Shown piece after piece: positions 56,935 through 64,000 of a DNA stretch of 64,000 nt (positions are counted from its first letter, which is position 1; each line of letters begins with the position of its first letter). Source of the DNA: CAIWHR01 sp963773195 (GTDB lineage Bacteria > Pseudomonadota > Gammaproteobacteria > Burkholderiales > Casimicrobiaceae); NCBI GenBank assembly GCA_963773195.1, contig CAVZAE010000004.1, positions 501,830-565,829 of the forward strand. The letters are read 5' to 3'. Position numbers and translations under genes: made by a program. The notes below the pieces were generated by a model. That model had not been told where the DNA came from and searched no databases. It saw nothing but the letters and a program-made list of their open reading frames with translations.

Positions 56935-59496
56935 TTAGACTCTGCTCTTCTCGGATTCCCGACTCGATCGCTTGTGTAGCTCCAACCAAAGGAGCAGCAC
57001 GCCTCCGAGAGCAACGCACAGCACTACGGCGCCAGCCGGAGGCAGCGAGAACTTGAATGCGGATCTCAAAAACGGCACGGCAAGCACGCCTACCAAGCCG
57101 ATCAGTGTTCCGCCGACCACCCACCACAATGCCGGATTGCGCGTCTTTAAGGTCGCGGCAAGACTGCGTGAATGCGAACGGTTCGAGAGAATCAACGCCA
57201 GGTTGCCGAGGACCAGGGCGATAAAGGTGAGCGCCCTCACCTGATCATCGTCGTAACCAAAGCTACGCATAACGAGGTATACGAGCAGAACGCACGCAAG
57301 CGCGCTCAGCCCGTCGACCAGGCTTTGCTGTAGTGCCGCGCGACTGTAAAGCGACTCGTGACGGCTCCGCGGCGGGCGACGCATGACGTCGGGACCTTCC
57401 GGCTCGGCCTCAAAGACGACCGAGCACGCGGGGTCGATGATGAGTTCGAGGAACGCAATATGGGCTGGAAGCAAGATCAGCGGCCATCCAAAGATGGCAG
57501 GCAATAGCGCAGTGCCCGCAATCGGAATATGGACCGCAACGATGTAGCCAGTGGCCTTCTTGAGATTATTGAAGATACGACGGCCCAGGCGCACTGCCTG
57601 GACAATCGACGTGAAATTGTCGTCTGTGACGATTAAGTCTGCTGCCTCACGCGCAACGTCGGTGCCCCGTCCACCCATTGCGATGCCAATGTCCGCCGCG
57701 CGCAACGCGGGCGCGTCATTCACGCCGTCACCTGTCATCGCAACAACTTCGTCATTGGCCTTGAGCGCATTGACGATGCGCAGTTTCTGCTCTGGTATGG
57801 CACGCGCCACGATGTTGACGGACCTGATCCGCTCGCGGAGAACATCGTCGGTCATGGTGTTGAGGTCAACACCGGTGATGGATCGATCGTCGGTGCCGAA
57901 ACCGGCCAGTCGCGCGATGCTGATAGCGGTTCGTGGGTAGTCTCCCGTAATCATCAAAACGCGGATGCCAGCGGTATGGCACTCGCTGACCGCCGCCGGG
58001 ACGCCATCGCGTACGGGATCAAGCAGGCCGACCAGGCCGAGATACTCGAAGTCGAAGTCGTGCTGCTCGCTCGGCAGTTGTCCCGGCTGTAGGCGCGCAC
58101 ATGCCACCCCGAGCACCCTCAGTCCCTCCTCAGCCAACGCATTGACGTGTCGATTCTGCTCGTCGCGCTGTGCGTCGTCGAAATGACACAAGTCAGCGAT
58201 CGCTTCAGACGCTCCCTTCGCTGCCACGGCGAACTGCCGTTCATGGCGCGACTGCCACACCTGCGACATGGCCAGAAGCGACGGCGACAAGGGATACTCG
58301 CGCGCCAGCATCCATTCCTCGTGCAAGTGCTCTGTACCCGCGAGACCCGAAAATCCGAGTGCATTGATCGCCCTCTCCATCGGATCGAAGGGATCGCGGT
58401 GACTCGCCAGCACGGCGAACTCAACCAGGCGATGAAACGTCTCCGGTAATACGCCGTCCTGGGGCGCAACGTCCCCCGTTTGCCCGGTTGCCGTAACCAG
58501 CCGGCGAACCGTCATCCGGTTCTCGGTCAGCGTGCCGGTTTTGTCCACGCACAATACCGTGGCGGCACCGAGAGTCTCGAGTGCGGGCATGCGGCGGGTC
58601 AACACATTGCGCTGCGAGATCCGCCACGCACCCAGCGCGAGGAAGACGGTGAGCACTACCGGAAACTCCTCGGGCAGCAGCGCCATCGCCAGTGCGATAC
58701 CGGCGAGGACGCCATCAAGCCAGTTGCCGTGAGTGAGGCCGTAAGTGACTGTGACGAGCGCGGCCAGGCCGAGCGCGCCGATCGCCACCCGCTTGACCAA
58801 GCGTTCGGTGTCGAGCTGCAGCGGCGTTTGCGCGGTCTGGATCGTCTGCAGCGCTGTTCCGATACGCCCGATCTCGGTCTGAACACCCGTAGCCGCCACC
58901 CGTGCGAGGCCCTGCCCCTGGACGATCATTGAACCTGAATAGACGCAATGGTTGTCATCGCCACCCGCCCGCGAAAGGTGGAGCGGTCCTTGGGCCGCGA
59001 CTTTGCCGACCGGAACCGACTCGCCCGTAAGCAAGGACTCGTCGGCGCTGAGGTTTGTCGCTTCGAGAATTACTGCATCTGCCGCTACGCGATCACCTTC
59101 TCCCAGTACGATGAGGTCATCAACCACGACGTCACGTCCGGGAATGCGCTTTCGTTCGCCATCGCGGATCACGAGTGCGCGCGGGCTCGACAGATCCCGC
59201 AATGCATCCAGAGCGCGCTCGGTCTTGCGCTCCTGATATAACGTGATCCCCATCACGACCAAGACGAACGCAAGCAGTACCAATGCTTCCTGCAACTCGC
59301 CAAAGATAAGGTAAACGAGCCCACACCCGACCAGCAGCAGGAACATCGGCTGCCGAACCACTTCCCACCCGACCACAAGGATGCTTCTTGGTTTGGTCGA
59401 CGGAAGCTCGTTCGGGCCGTCGCGTTGCAGGCGCGCCCACACGTCCTTGTCGCTGAGGCCGGCTCGCCGCTCGCCCGCCTCGATGTCCAAGTTCAT
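56935..59496 (-). CDS. Cation-translocating P-type ATPase, ion unknown
   Basis: 853 residues. TGES at 157-160, PEEFP at 275-279 in the fourth membrane helix, DKTGTLT with the phosphorylated Asp318, MITGD and AMTGDGVNDAP, and ten membrane segments. The architecture is P2-like. PEEFP replaces the PEGLP of calcium pumps and PEMLP of MgtA, a variant in an uncharacterised bacterial group. Ion selectivity cannot be read. It faces the hairpin repeat at one end. Confidence 0.88.
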   Translation of the reverse strand: MNLDIEAGERRAGLSDKDVWARLQRDGPNELPSTKPRSILVVGWEVVRQPMFLLLVGCGLVYLIFGELQEALVLLAFVLVVMGITLYQERKTERALDALRDLSSPRALVIRDGERKRIPGRDVVVDDLIVLGEGDRVAADAVILEATNLSADESLLTGESVPVGKVAAQGPLHLSRAGGDDNHCVYSGSMIVQGQGLARVAATGVQTEIGRIGTALQTIQTAQTPLQLDTERLVKRVAIGALGLAALVTVTYGLTHGNWLDGVLAGIALAMALLPEEFPVVLTVFLALGAWRISQRNVLTRRMPALETLGAATVLCVDKTGTLTENRMTVRRLVTATGQTGDVAPQDGVLPETFHRLVEFAVLASHRDPFDPMERAINALGFSGLAGTEHLHEEWMLAREYPLSPSLLAMSQVWQSRHERQFAVAAKGASEAIADLCHFDDAQRDEQNRHVNALAEEGLRVLGVACARLQPGQLPSEQHDFDFEYLGLVGLLDPVRDGVPAAVSECHTAGIRVLMITGDYPRTAISIARLAGFGTDDRSITGVDLNTMTDDVLRERIRSVNIVARAIPEQKLRIVNALKANDEVVAMTGDGVNDAPALRAADIGIAMGGRGTDVAREAADLIVTDDNFTSIVQAVRLGRRIFNNLKKATGYIVAVHIPIAGTALLPAIFGWPLILLPAHIAFLELIIDPACSVVFEAEPEGPDVMRRPPRSRHESLYSRAALQQSLVDGLSALACVLLVYLVMRSFGYDDDQVRALTFIALVLGNLALILSNRSHSRSLAATLKTRNPALWWVVGGTLIGLVGVLAVPFLRSAFKFSLPPAGAVVLCVALGGVLLLWLELHKRSSRESEKSRV

Positions 59497-59755
59497 TGTT
59501 TTCGGTCGTCCTCGACGCTGGATTCCCGGATTGAACTACACACCCAGTCACTCTATCCGTTGTGCGGGATAGCGACCGAAAACCGGCTCCAGTATCCGAT
59601 CCTTAGTTTGACGAGCATCAATTGTGATCAACTGGATAACCCGGAAAATGGCCATTCTCCGCGTCGAGACGTATAAGCATCTCCACCGCCACCCAGACGA
59701 CGAACGGTGTGGTCCTCCCTGGCAAGAATTGCCAACGGCTTGAAAGGAGAACGCG

Positions 59756-60274
59756 ATTCGACAAGTTCGGTCCAGTCCGGCGTTCAAACTTGCGGTCCCC
59801 CGCGCGGCGCCGGGCGCGTGGCTCATGCTGGTGGCGATTGCCGGGATCGCCAGCGCAGGACCGTTGGAGGACGCAGCCTCTGCGCATGAGCGGGGCGACG
59901 ACGCGACCGCGGTCCAACTCCTGCGACCACTTGCAGAGGACGGCAATGCATTCGCCCAGTTCCGGCTCGGATACATTTACGACACATCCAAGGGGATATC
60001 ACAGGACGATGCCGAGGCAGCAAAGTGGTACCGCAGGGCCGCCGACCAGGGCGTCGCCGGCGCCCAATACAACCTGGGAGCCATGTATGCCGCCGGCCAT
60101 GGTGTACCGCTGGACTATGTCGAGGCGTACAAGTGGTTGAGCATCGCTGCGTCTCGGTTCCCTGCCGGGAATCGTGATGATGCGGTCAAGATGCGTGATC
60201 TGGTAGCGGCCAAGATGACGCTGGCGCAGATTGCCGAGGCCCAGAAGCTTACGCGAGAATGGAAACCGAATTAG
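59756..60274 (+). CDS. Secreted Sel1-repeat protein
   Basis: 172 residues from the ATT at 59756, or 149 from ATG 59825. Starting at ATT gives a full signal peptide (Arg-rich start, then WLMLVAIAGIASAG) and a Shine-Dalgarno AAAGGAGA six bases before it; the ATG lies inside the hydrophobic core. Two Sel1 repeats follow: FAQFRLGYIYDTSKG and GAQYNLGAMYAAGHGV. It probably scaffolds proteins in the periplasm. In 59497-59755, between this gene and the divergent ATPase gene, only a short CTATCC/GGATAG inverted repeat is visible. Confidence 0.7.
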   Translation: MRQVRSSPAFKLAVPRAAPGAWLMLVAIAGIASAGPLEDAASAHERGDDATAVQLLRPLAEDGNAFAQFRLGYIYDTSKGISQDDAEAAKWYRRAADQGVAGAQYNLGAMYAAGHGVPLDYVEAYKWLSIAASRFPAGNRDDAVKMRDLVAAKMTLAQIAEAQKLTREWKPN

Positions 60275-60375
60275 ACCGATTGCCGTGCGGCTTCGCGGTT
60301 GCGTGCTTAGCAGAATCGCTTTCGCTTGACTTAGACGCCGAACGTCCGGTCTTTCAAGGGCTCGTTGGCCGATTT

Positions 60376-60390
60376 GGGTCGGAAGCGGTC
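60376..60390. repeat. 15-base repeat element B
   Basis: GGGTCGGAAGCGGTC occurs here and exactly at 61594-61608, in two separate non-coding gaps. It is part of a dispersed repeat family with the hairpins at 56847 and 61619. Confidence 0.55.
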
Positions 60391-60437
60391 AGTCGCGCCT
60401 GACCCGAGGCAAACCCCGCTGTCGGCGCTTACATGAC

Positions 60438-60465
60438 GTATCCGGAGTGGGGTGTATGCGGATAC
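60438..60465 (+). promoter_or_regulatory. Candidate metal-regulator operator before dmeF
   Basis: GTATCCG (60438-60444) and CGGATAC (60459-60465) form a 7-bp inverted repeat around a G-rich centre (GAGTGGGGTGTATG). It lies 44 bases before the dmeF ATG. G-tracts flanked by inverted ATAC repeats resemble sites of CsoR/RcnR-type repressors; no such regulator gene is beside it. Confidence 0.4.
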
Positions 60466-60508
60466 CTCGCTCTGATAAGCTGCCTTTGGCAATTGTTGGA
60501 GCGCACCA

Positions 60509-61459
60509 ATGCATACGGACGACCTTTCCGCTTACACGCACGAGCACGTTTTCGACCTGGGAAATCCAACGGCTGAGCGCGGAACCCGGACGGTGATGTG
60601 GGTTACCGCAGCAATGATGGTTATCGAGATCGCGGGCGGGTGGTGGTTTAACAGCATGGCGCTATTGGCGGATGGCTGGCACATGAGCTCGCACGCGATT
60701 GCCATTGGATTAAGCGCTCTTGCATATGCCGCAGCGAGGCGTTACCAGAACGATCACCGCTTTGCATTCGGGACTTGGAAAATCGAGGTACTCGCGGGTT
60801 TCGCCAGTGCAATCTTCTTGTTGGGAATTGCCGCTCTAATGGTTGTGACCTCGGTGGAGCGTTTCTTCGTCCCGCAGCCTATTCAGTACGTGCAGGCGAT
60901 TCCCATCGCCGTGGTCGGCTTGATCGTCAACATAGTCTGCGCCTTGATCCTTGGTAGCGCTCATCACCACACTCATGATGGTGACGACCATCAACACCAT
61001 GAACAGGGTAAACGTGCTCACGACTTAAATCTTAGGTCGGCCTATGTCCACGTAGTGGCCGACGCAGCCACTTCAGTGCTGGCGATTACTGCACTAACGG
61101 GCGGCCTGGTCTTTGGATGGGGCTGGCTTGACTCGACAATGGGGATTGTGGGAGCAGCCGTGGTCGCGATTTGGGCATGGGGTCTCATCAGACAGACAAG
61201 CAAAGTGCTACTCGACAGTGAAATGGACCATCCGGTCGTCCAGGAGATTCGCGAAGCTTTGGAGTCGCCTCAGACTGAGGACGGTTCACGGGTTACTGAT
61301 CTCCACGTTTGGCGCGTGGGAAGGCAATCATTTGCCGCAGCGTTGACGCTGGTCACCCACGACGCGGCGCTTACCGCGGCTCGCGTTCGTGGGACGCTCG
61401 CGGTGCATCATGAAATTGTGCATGTGACCGTGGAAATTCAACGCTGCACTACAAGCTGA
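60509..61459 (+). CDS. dmeF: CDF family Co2+/Ni2+/Zn2+ exporter DmeF
   Basis: 316 residues. Six membrane segments, LLADGWHMSSHAIAIG with metal ligands in the second helix, HVVADAATSV in the fifth, and a His-rich loop (HHHTHDGDDHQHHEQ) between, followed by a cytoplasmic C-terminal domain. It exports divalent metal, by likeness to DmeF mainly cobalt. Its codons are richer in A and T than those of the genes to the left, which suggests acquisition. The start lies after the G-rich inverted repeat. Confidence 0.88.
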   Translation: MHTDDLSAYTHEHVFDLGNPTAERGTRTVMWVTAAMMVIEIAGGWWFNSMALLADGWHMSSHAIAIGLSALAYAAARRYQNDHRFAFGTWKIEVLAGFASAIFLLGIAALMVVTSVERFFVPQPIQYVQAIPIAVVGLIVNIVCALILGSAHHHTHDGDDHQHHEQGKRAHDLNLRSAYVHVVADAATSVLAITALTGGLVFGWGWLDSTMGIVGAAVVAIWAWGLIRQTSKVLLDSEMDHPVVQEIREALESPQTEDGSRVTDLHVWRVGRQSFAAALTLVTHDAALTAARVRGTLAVHHEIVHVTVEIQRCTTS

Positions 61460-61593
61460 CGGGTAAGCGCCCTATAAGGCGCGGGCGTGACAGTCGCGCA
61501 AGATCTCAGCGAATGACCGTTGAACTTTGGAATCGAGCGTCCGCTTCTTGCCCTTGAAACGTCAGCAGTTGGGAATTTCGACAGTCCGTTGCG

Positions 61594-61642
61594 GGTCGGA
61601 AGCGGTCGTTGAAGACGGTCTGCTAACGGCCAAGAGCAGTCA
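61594..61642. repeat. Repeat element C: 15-mer plus hairpin
   Basis: The 15-mer at 61594-61608 matches that at 60376-60390. Ten bases on, the hairpin at 61619-61642 shares ACGGCCAA and its stem layout with element A, with 5 of 24 bases changed, one pair of which keeps base-pairing (C-G to T-A). It fills most of the 284-base gap after dmeF. Confidence 0.55.
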
Positions 61643-61743
61643 TCCGCGAGGGCACGCCAAAACAAAAGGCCCGTCGAAGCGGGCCACGTCGGGGGCGACT
61701 GCTCAGCCCAACTTGCGCGTGCGGGCATCACGGCGCGTGCGTC

Positions 61744-62223
61744 CTATAGAGCCTCGGCGCGAACGGCGAGTGCCTGCATTCCCTTGTTGAGTTCTGACGC
61801 CAGCAGCCCCTTCATCAGATCCAAGAGCGGGAGGACCATCCCCGCGGGATCGAGATAAACAGTGTAGGTAACTCGTGCTCCGCTCTGCACGGGCTCGATA
61901 CGGCAGTCGTCCAAGAGCGCGTGCACGACCGCCGGGTGAACAGCGGTGGCGGTGAATGCATAACGCCGGCCAATATCCCAAGCCAGGATAAGTTCTTCGA
62001 TGCTACCGCCCGGAATGTTGGTCAAGCGCCGGGTGCCTACCCCCTCTCGCTGTTCGCCCAACACCACCGTTTTCGTGATAACTGGGAACCACTCGGGCCA
62101 GCGTTCGTGGTCTGCCAGGACGGCAAACACCGCGTCGGGTGAAGCCTTCGTCATTGCCGATCCCGAGAACGAAAACGGTGCCTGATCAATCCAGTCGAGA
62201 GTCTTTTGTTCTGCCGCTCCCAT
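61744..62223 (-). CDS. SRPBCC family protein (START-like fold)
   Basis: 159 residues. FSFSGSAMTKASPDAVFAVL, DHERWPEWFPVI and RVTYTVYLDPAGMVLPLLDLM fit the SRPBCC/polyketide-cyclase-like superfamily, which binds hydrophobic ligands. GGAGG precedes ATG 62223. The function is not known. Confidence 0.82.
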   Translation of the reverse strand: MGAAEQKTLDWIDQAPFSFSGSAMTKASPDAVFAVLADHERWPEWFPVITKTVVLGEQREGVGTRRLTNIPGGSIEELILAWDIGRRYAFTATAVHPAVVHALLDDCRIEPVQSGARVTYTVYLDPAGMVLPLLDLMKGLLASELNKGMQALAVRAEAL

Positions 62224-62311
62224 GACGCCTCCTATTCGTGCCGAACGGACGTAGATTGCACGCGAACCACGCGATGTGAAACTAGATTTTGGTACAGCCC
62301 GCCGGTTTTGC

Positions 62312-62320
62312 ATTGTAGCA
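62312..62320 (-). promoter_or_regulatory. Extended -10 promoter element for the SRPBCC gene
   Basis: On the minus strand TGC-TACAAT is an extended -10 about 90 bases before the ATG at 62223. No -35 was found, as is usual for such elements. Confidence 0.35.
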
Positions 62321-62458
62321 ATTGCTCTTGGATCTTTGCGCGGCAGCGGGCGTGCGGAAGCCGCCGTGAGCAGTCATCCCGCGCCTATCCGAAGAATTGG
62401 TGCCTGAAGTGGCGACGAGGCGCGTCTGCATCACACGAGGAGCATGAAAACCCACAGA

Positions 62459-64000
62459 TCAGCCATCAGCACTTTGCTCTTGCAATGCGTACTCGATCGC
62501 CTGCTCCAGCGTCATCGCATGACCCTCCTGCCAAGCCAAGTCGAAGGCGACGTCGTTGCCGATGGAGGCACGCCCTGAAGCAATCTGACGGTCATAACGA
62601 GGGCGCTCCCAAGGCGGGAGGGGAGAGCCGATCTCTTCTCGCAGTCGCGCCGCCTGGCCGTGGAGGCGGGCACCCGGTCCGGGTCGGCCCGAGGCGAACG
62701 CGAGACCGGCGAGTGCTTCCAGAGACTCCGCAATGCCCAACCGGTCGGCTAACTCTCGCCGCATCGCAAGACTCTCCGTCAGAAGTGCCCCGGAGGACGG
62801 ATAGTCGCCCTGCTCATAGGCGACCGTGCCCAGATTGGTCAACGAGCCGGCGATTCCCCAGCGGTCGCCGAGCTCTCGACGGATGACCAAGGCCTCCTCA
62901 TGCAGCAATCGGGCGGCCGAATAGTCATTGCGGTAATACGCCGCCACCATCCCCAGGTTGTTCAACACGATGGCGATGGCCCGTTGGTCCCCGAGTTCGC
63001 GCTCGATCGCCAAGCTCTGCTCGTACAGCGATTCAGCCGCCAGTTCGCGACCCTGCGAGTAGACGACGTTCCCTAAGGCCATCAGTGTCCTGGCGATCCC
63101 TGGTTGGTCACCCAACTCGCGCCAGATCGCGAGACTCTCCTCATGCCGGGCCATCGCCGCGGGATAGTCGCCTTGGTCGTAGGACACCATGCCGAGGTTG
63201 CCCAGCGCAGCGGCAACCCCACGCTGGAGGTCGAGCTGTCGCCAGAGGGACAGGGCTTCTTCGTACAGTGTCCTTGCCTTCGAAAAGTCGGACACCGCCC
63301 TCGCCATCGTGGCGGCTGCGGTGAGTGCGTGCGCGCGGTGCGCCGTCGCCTGTCGATTAGGCGTAGCCGCGAGCATTGCGGACAGCCAACCGAGGCCTTC
63401 ACGAGCGTACCCGCGGATCAGCCAGAATCTCCAACAAGCGCTCGCCAGTCGCATCCCGCTCACAGCGTCCGCGCCTGCGGCAGCCCAGGTCAGGGCCGAT
63501 CGCAGGTTGTCGTGCTCCCTCTCAAGGTGCTCCAGCCAGTTCCGCTGCTGCGTCCCGTTCAGCTTCGGCGCTGCCTCTTCCGCCAATGCGAGGAAATACG
63601 CAAGGTGACGGTCGCGCCACCGTTCTCGTACCTTGTCGCCAATCGCAGCTTCCTCGAGCCTCTCTTGGGCATACTCCCGCACGGTCTCTAGCATGCGGTA
63701 CCGGTCGCCATCCTCATCGGCGACAACGAGCGATTGCTCGATCAGTCGGATCAACACATAGACGACGTCGTCCTTGGCGATCGACTCGCCGCTGCACACT
63801 TCACTCGCGGCTTCGAGCGTCCAGCCGCCGGCGAACACCGCCAGCCGCGCGAACAGGGCCTTCTCCGCCCCGTCCAGTAGCTCGTAGCTCCAGTCGATCA
63901 TCGCGCGCAGCGTCTGGTGTCGCGGCAGCTCGCGGTTGCCGCTCGTCAACAGCCGAAAGCGCTGGTCGAGCAAGCGCACGACCTCTTCCACCGGCAGCAC
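62459..64000 (-). CDS. STAND-type ATPase / TPR regulator, C-terminal part (runs off the window)
   Basis: 513 residues are visible; the 5' end lies beyond 64000. LRAMIDWSYELLDGAEKALF and LAVFAGGWTLEAA are the helical segment following the ATPase of LuxR/AfsR-like and predicted-ATPase proteins. Then comes a TPR array of at least five repeats with 40-residue spacing (LGNLGMVSYDQGDYPAA; LMALGNVVYSQGR; LNNLGMVAAYYRNDYS; LTNLGTVAYEQGDYPS). The missing part would hold the NTPase and perhaps a winged-helix, cyclase or kinase domain. Its stop at 62459 lies 236 bases from the SRPBCC gene. Confidence 0.8.
   Translation of the reverse strand: MLPVEEVVRLLDQRFRLLTSGNRELPRHQTLRAMIDWSYELLDGAEKALFARLAVFAGGWTLEAASEVCSGESIAKDDVVYVLIRLIEQSLVVADEDGDRYRMLETVREYAQERLEEAAIGDKVRERWRDRHLAYFLALAEEAAPKLNGTQQRNWLEHLEREHDNLRSALTWAAAGADAVSGMRLASACWRFWLIRGYAREGLGWLSAMLAATPNRQATAHRAHALTAAATMARAVSDFSKARTLYEEALSLWRQLDLQRGVAAALGNLGMVSYDQGDYPAAMARHEESLAIWRELGDQPGIARTLMALGNVVYSQGRELAAESLYEQSLAIERELGDQRAIAIVLNNLGMVAAYYRNDYSAARLLHEEALVIRRELGDRWGIAGSLTNLGTVAYEQGDYPSSGALLTESLAMRRELADRLGIAESLEALAGLAFASGRPGPGARLHGQAARLREEIGSPLPPWERPRYDRQIASGRASIGNDVAFDLAWQEGHAMTLEQAIEYALQEQSADG

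Overview
The window is a dense, GC-rich stretch of a proteobacterial chromosome, most likely from an uncultivated or little-studied betaproteobacterium. The evidence is a 3-hydroxybutyrate oligomer hydrolase of the Ralstonia/Burkholderia type, the leuS-lptE-holA gene order (LPS transport lipoprotein beside DNA polymerase III delta), HslU, RsmE, DsbD, and many genes for outer-membrane lipoproteins. I see no rRNA, tRNA, CRISPR array, integrase or phage gene. Many genes carry single-base indels, including leuS, which is normally essential. I therefore read most frameshifts as errors in the assembled sequence, and I give coordinates for the reconstructed genes.

Layout. 0.2-5.9 kb: PHB-oligomer hydrolase, hslU, an AEC-type carrier and a COG4091-like dehydrogenase with a SAF domain. 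6-17.9 kb: a surface or envelope island. It holds a large polytopic membrane protein, two paralogous OafA-like acyltransferases, two paralogous small lipoproteins with a GWAL(D/E) motif, two proteins built from VFRNGxWY/DGDG repeats (one joined to a beta-helix), and three methyltransferases. 17.9-23.9 kb: LysE-type exporter, an HlyD/ABC/ABC-2 efflux operon, and a translationally coupled DUF898 / M48 metalloprotease pair. 23.9-26.7 kb: a redoxin and DsbD. 26.9-31.6 kb: GDT1-type Mn exporter, leuS, lptE, holA. 31.7-40.3 kb, mostly minus strand: phospholipase D-like protein, a badly damaged MsbA-like ABC exporter, a metallophosphoesterase coupled to rsmE, GNAT protein, thioredoxin-like protein, alpha/beta hydrolase, metY.

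40.4-50.4 kb: small secreted protein, OsmC, PA0069-type radical SAM protein, DUF2252 protein, DUF937-OmpA protein, MarC, a Cys-type sulfatase followed by its formylglycine-generating enzyme, three small stress/envelope membrane proteins, and a remnant of a FadL-family outer-membrane protein. 50.4-53.8 kb: a DUF3761-like secreted protein, two tandem beta-helix paralogs, and a junction where a TonB-dependent receptor and a LytTR regulator have both lost their 5' parts. 54-56.8 kb: small catabolic genes (RraA-like, UxaA SAF domain, VOC, AllA-like) and a methyltransferase. 56.9-64 kb: a P-type ATPase of unknown ion, a Sel1 protein, the CDF exporter dmeF, an SRPBCC protein and a partial STAND-ATPase/TPR regulator. 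Related hairpin repeats lie through this last block, and parts of it (notably dmeF) look less GC-rich than the rest.

The genes that most clearly work together are sulfatase plus FGE, the three-gene efflux operon, leuS-lptE-holA, rsmE plus phosphoesterase, and the acyltransferase/lipoprotein/methyltransferase island. That island is the best candidate for an undescribed system. The tandem beta-helix genes and the double-truncation junction at 53.57 kb are the next most unusual points.
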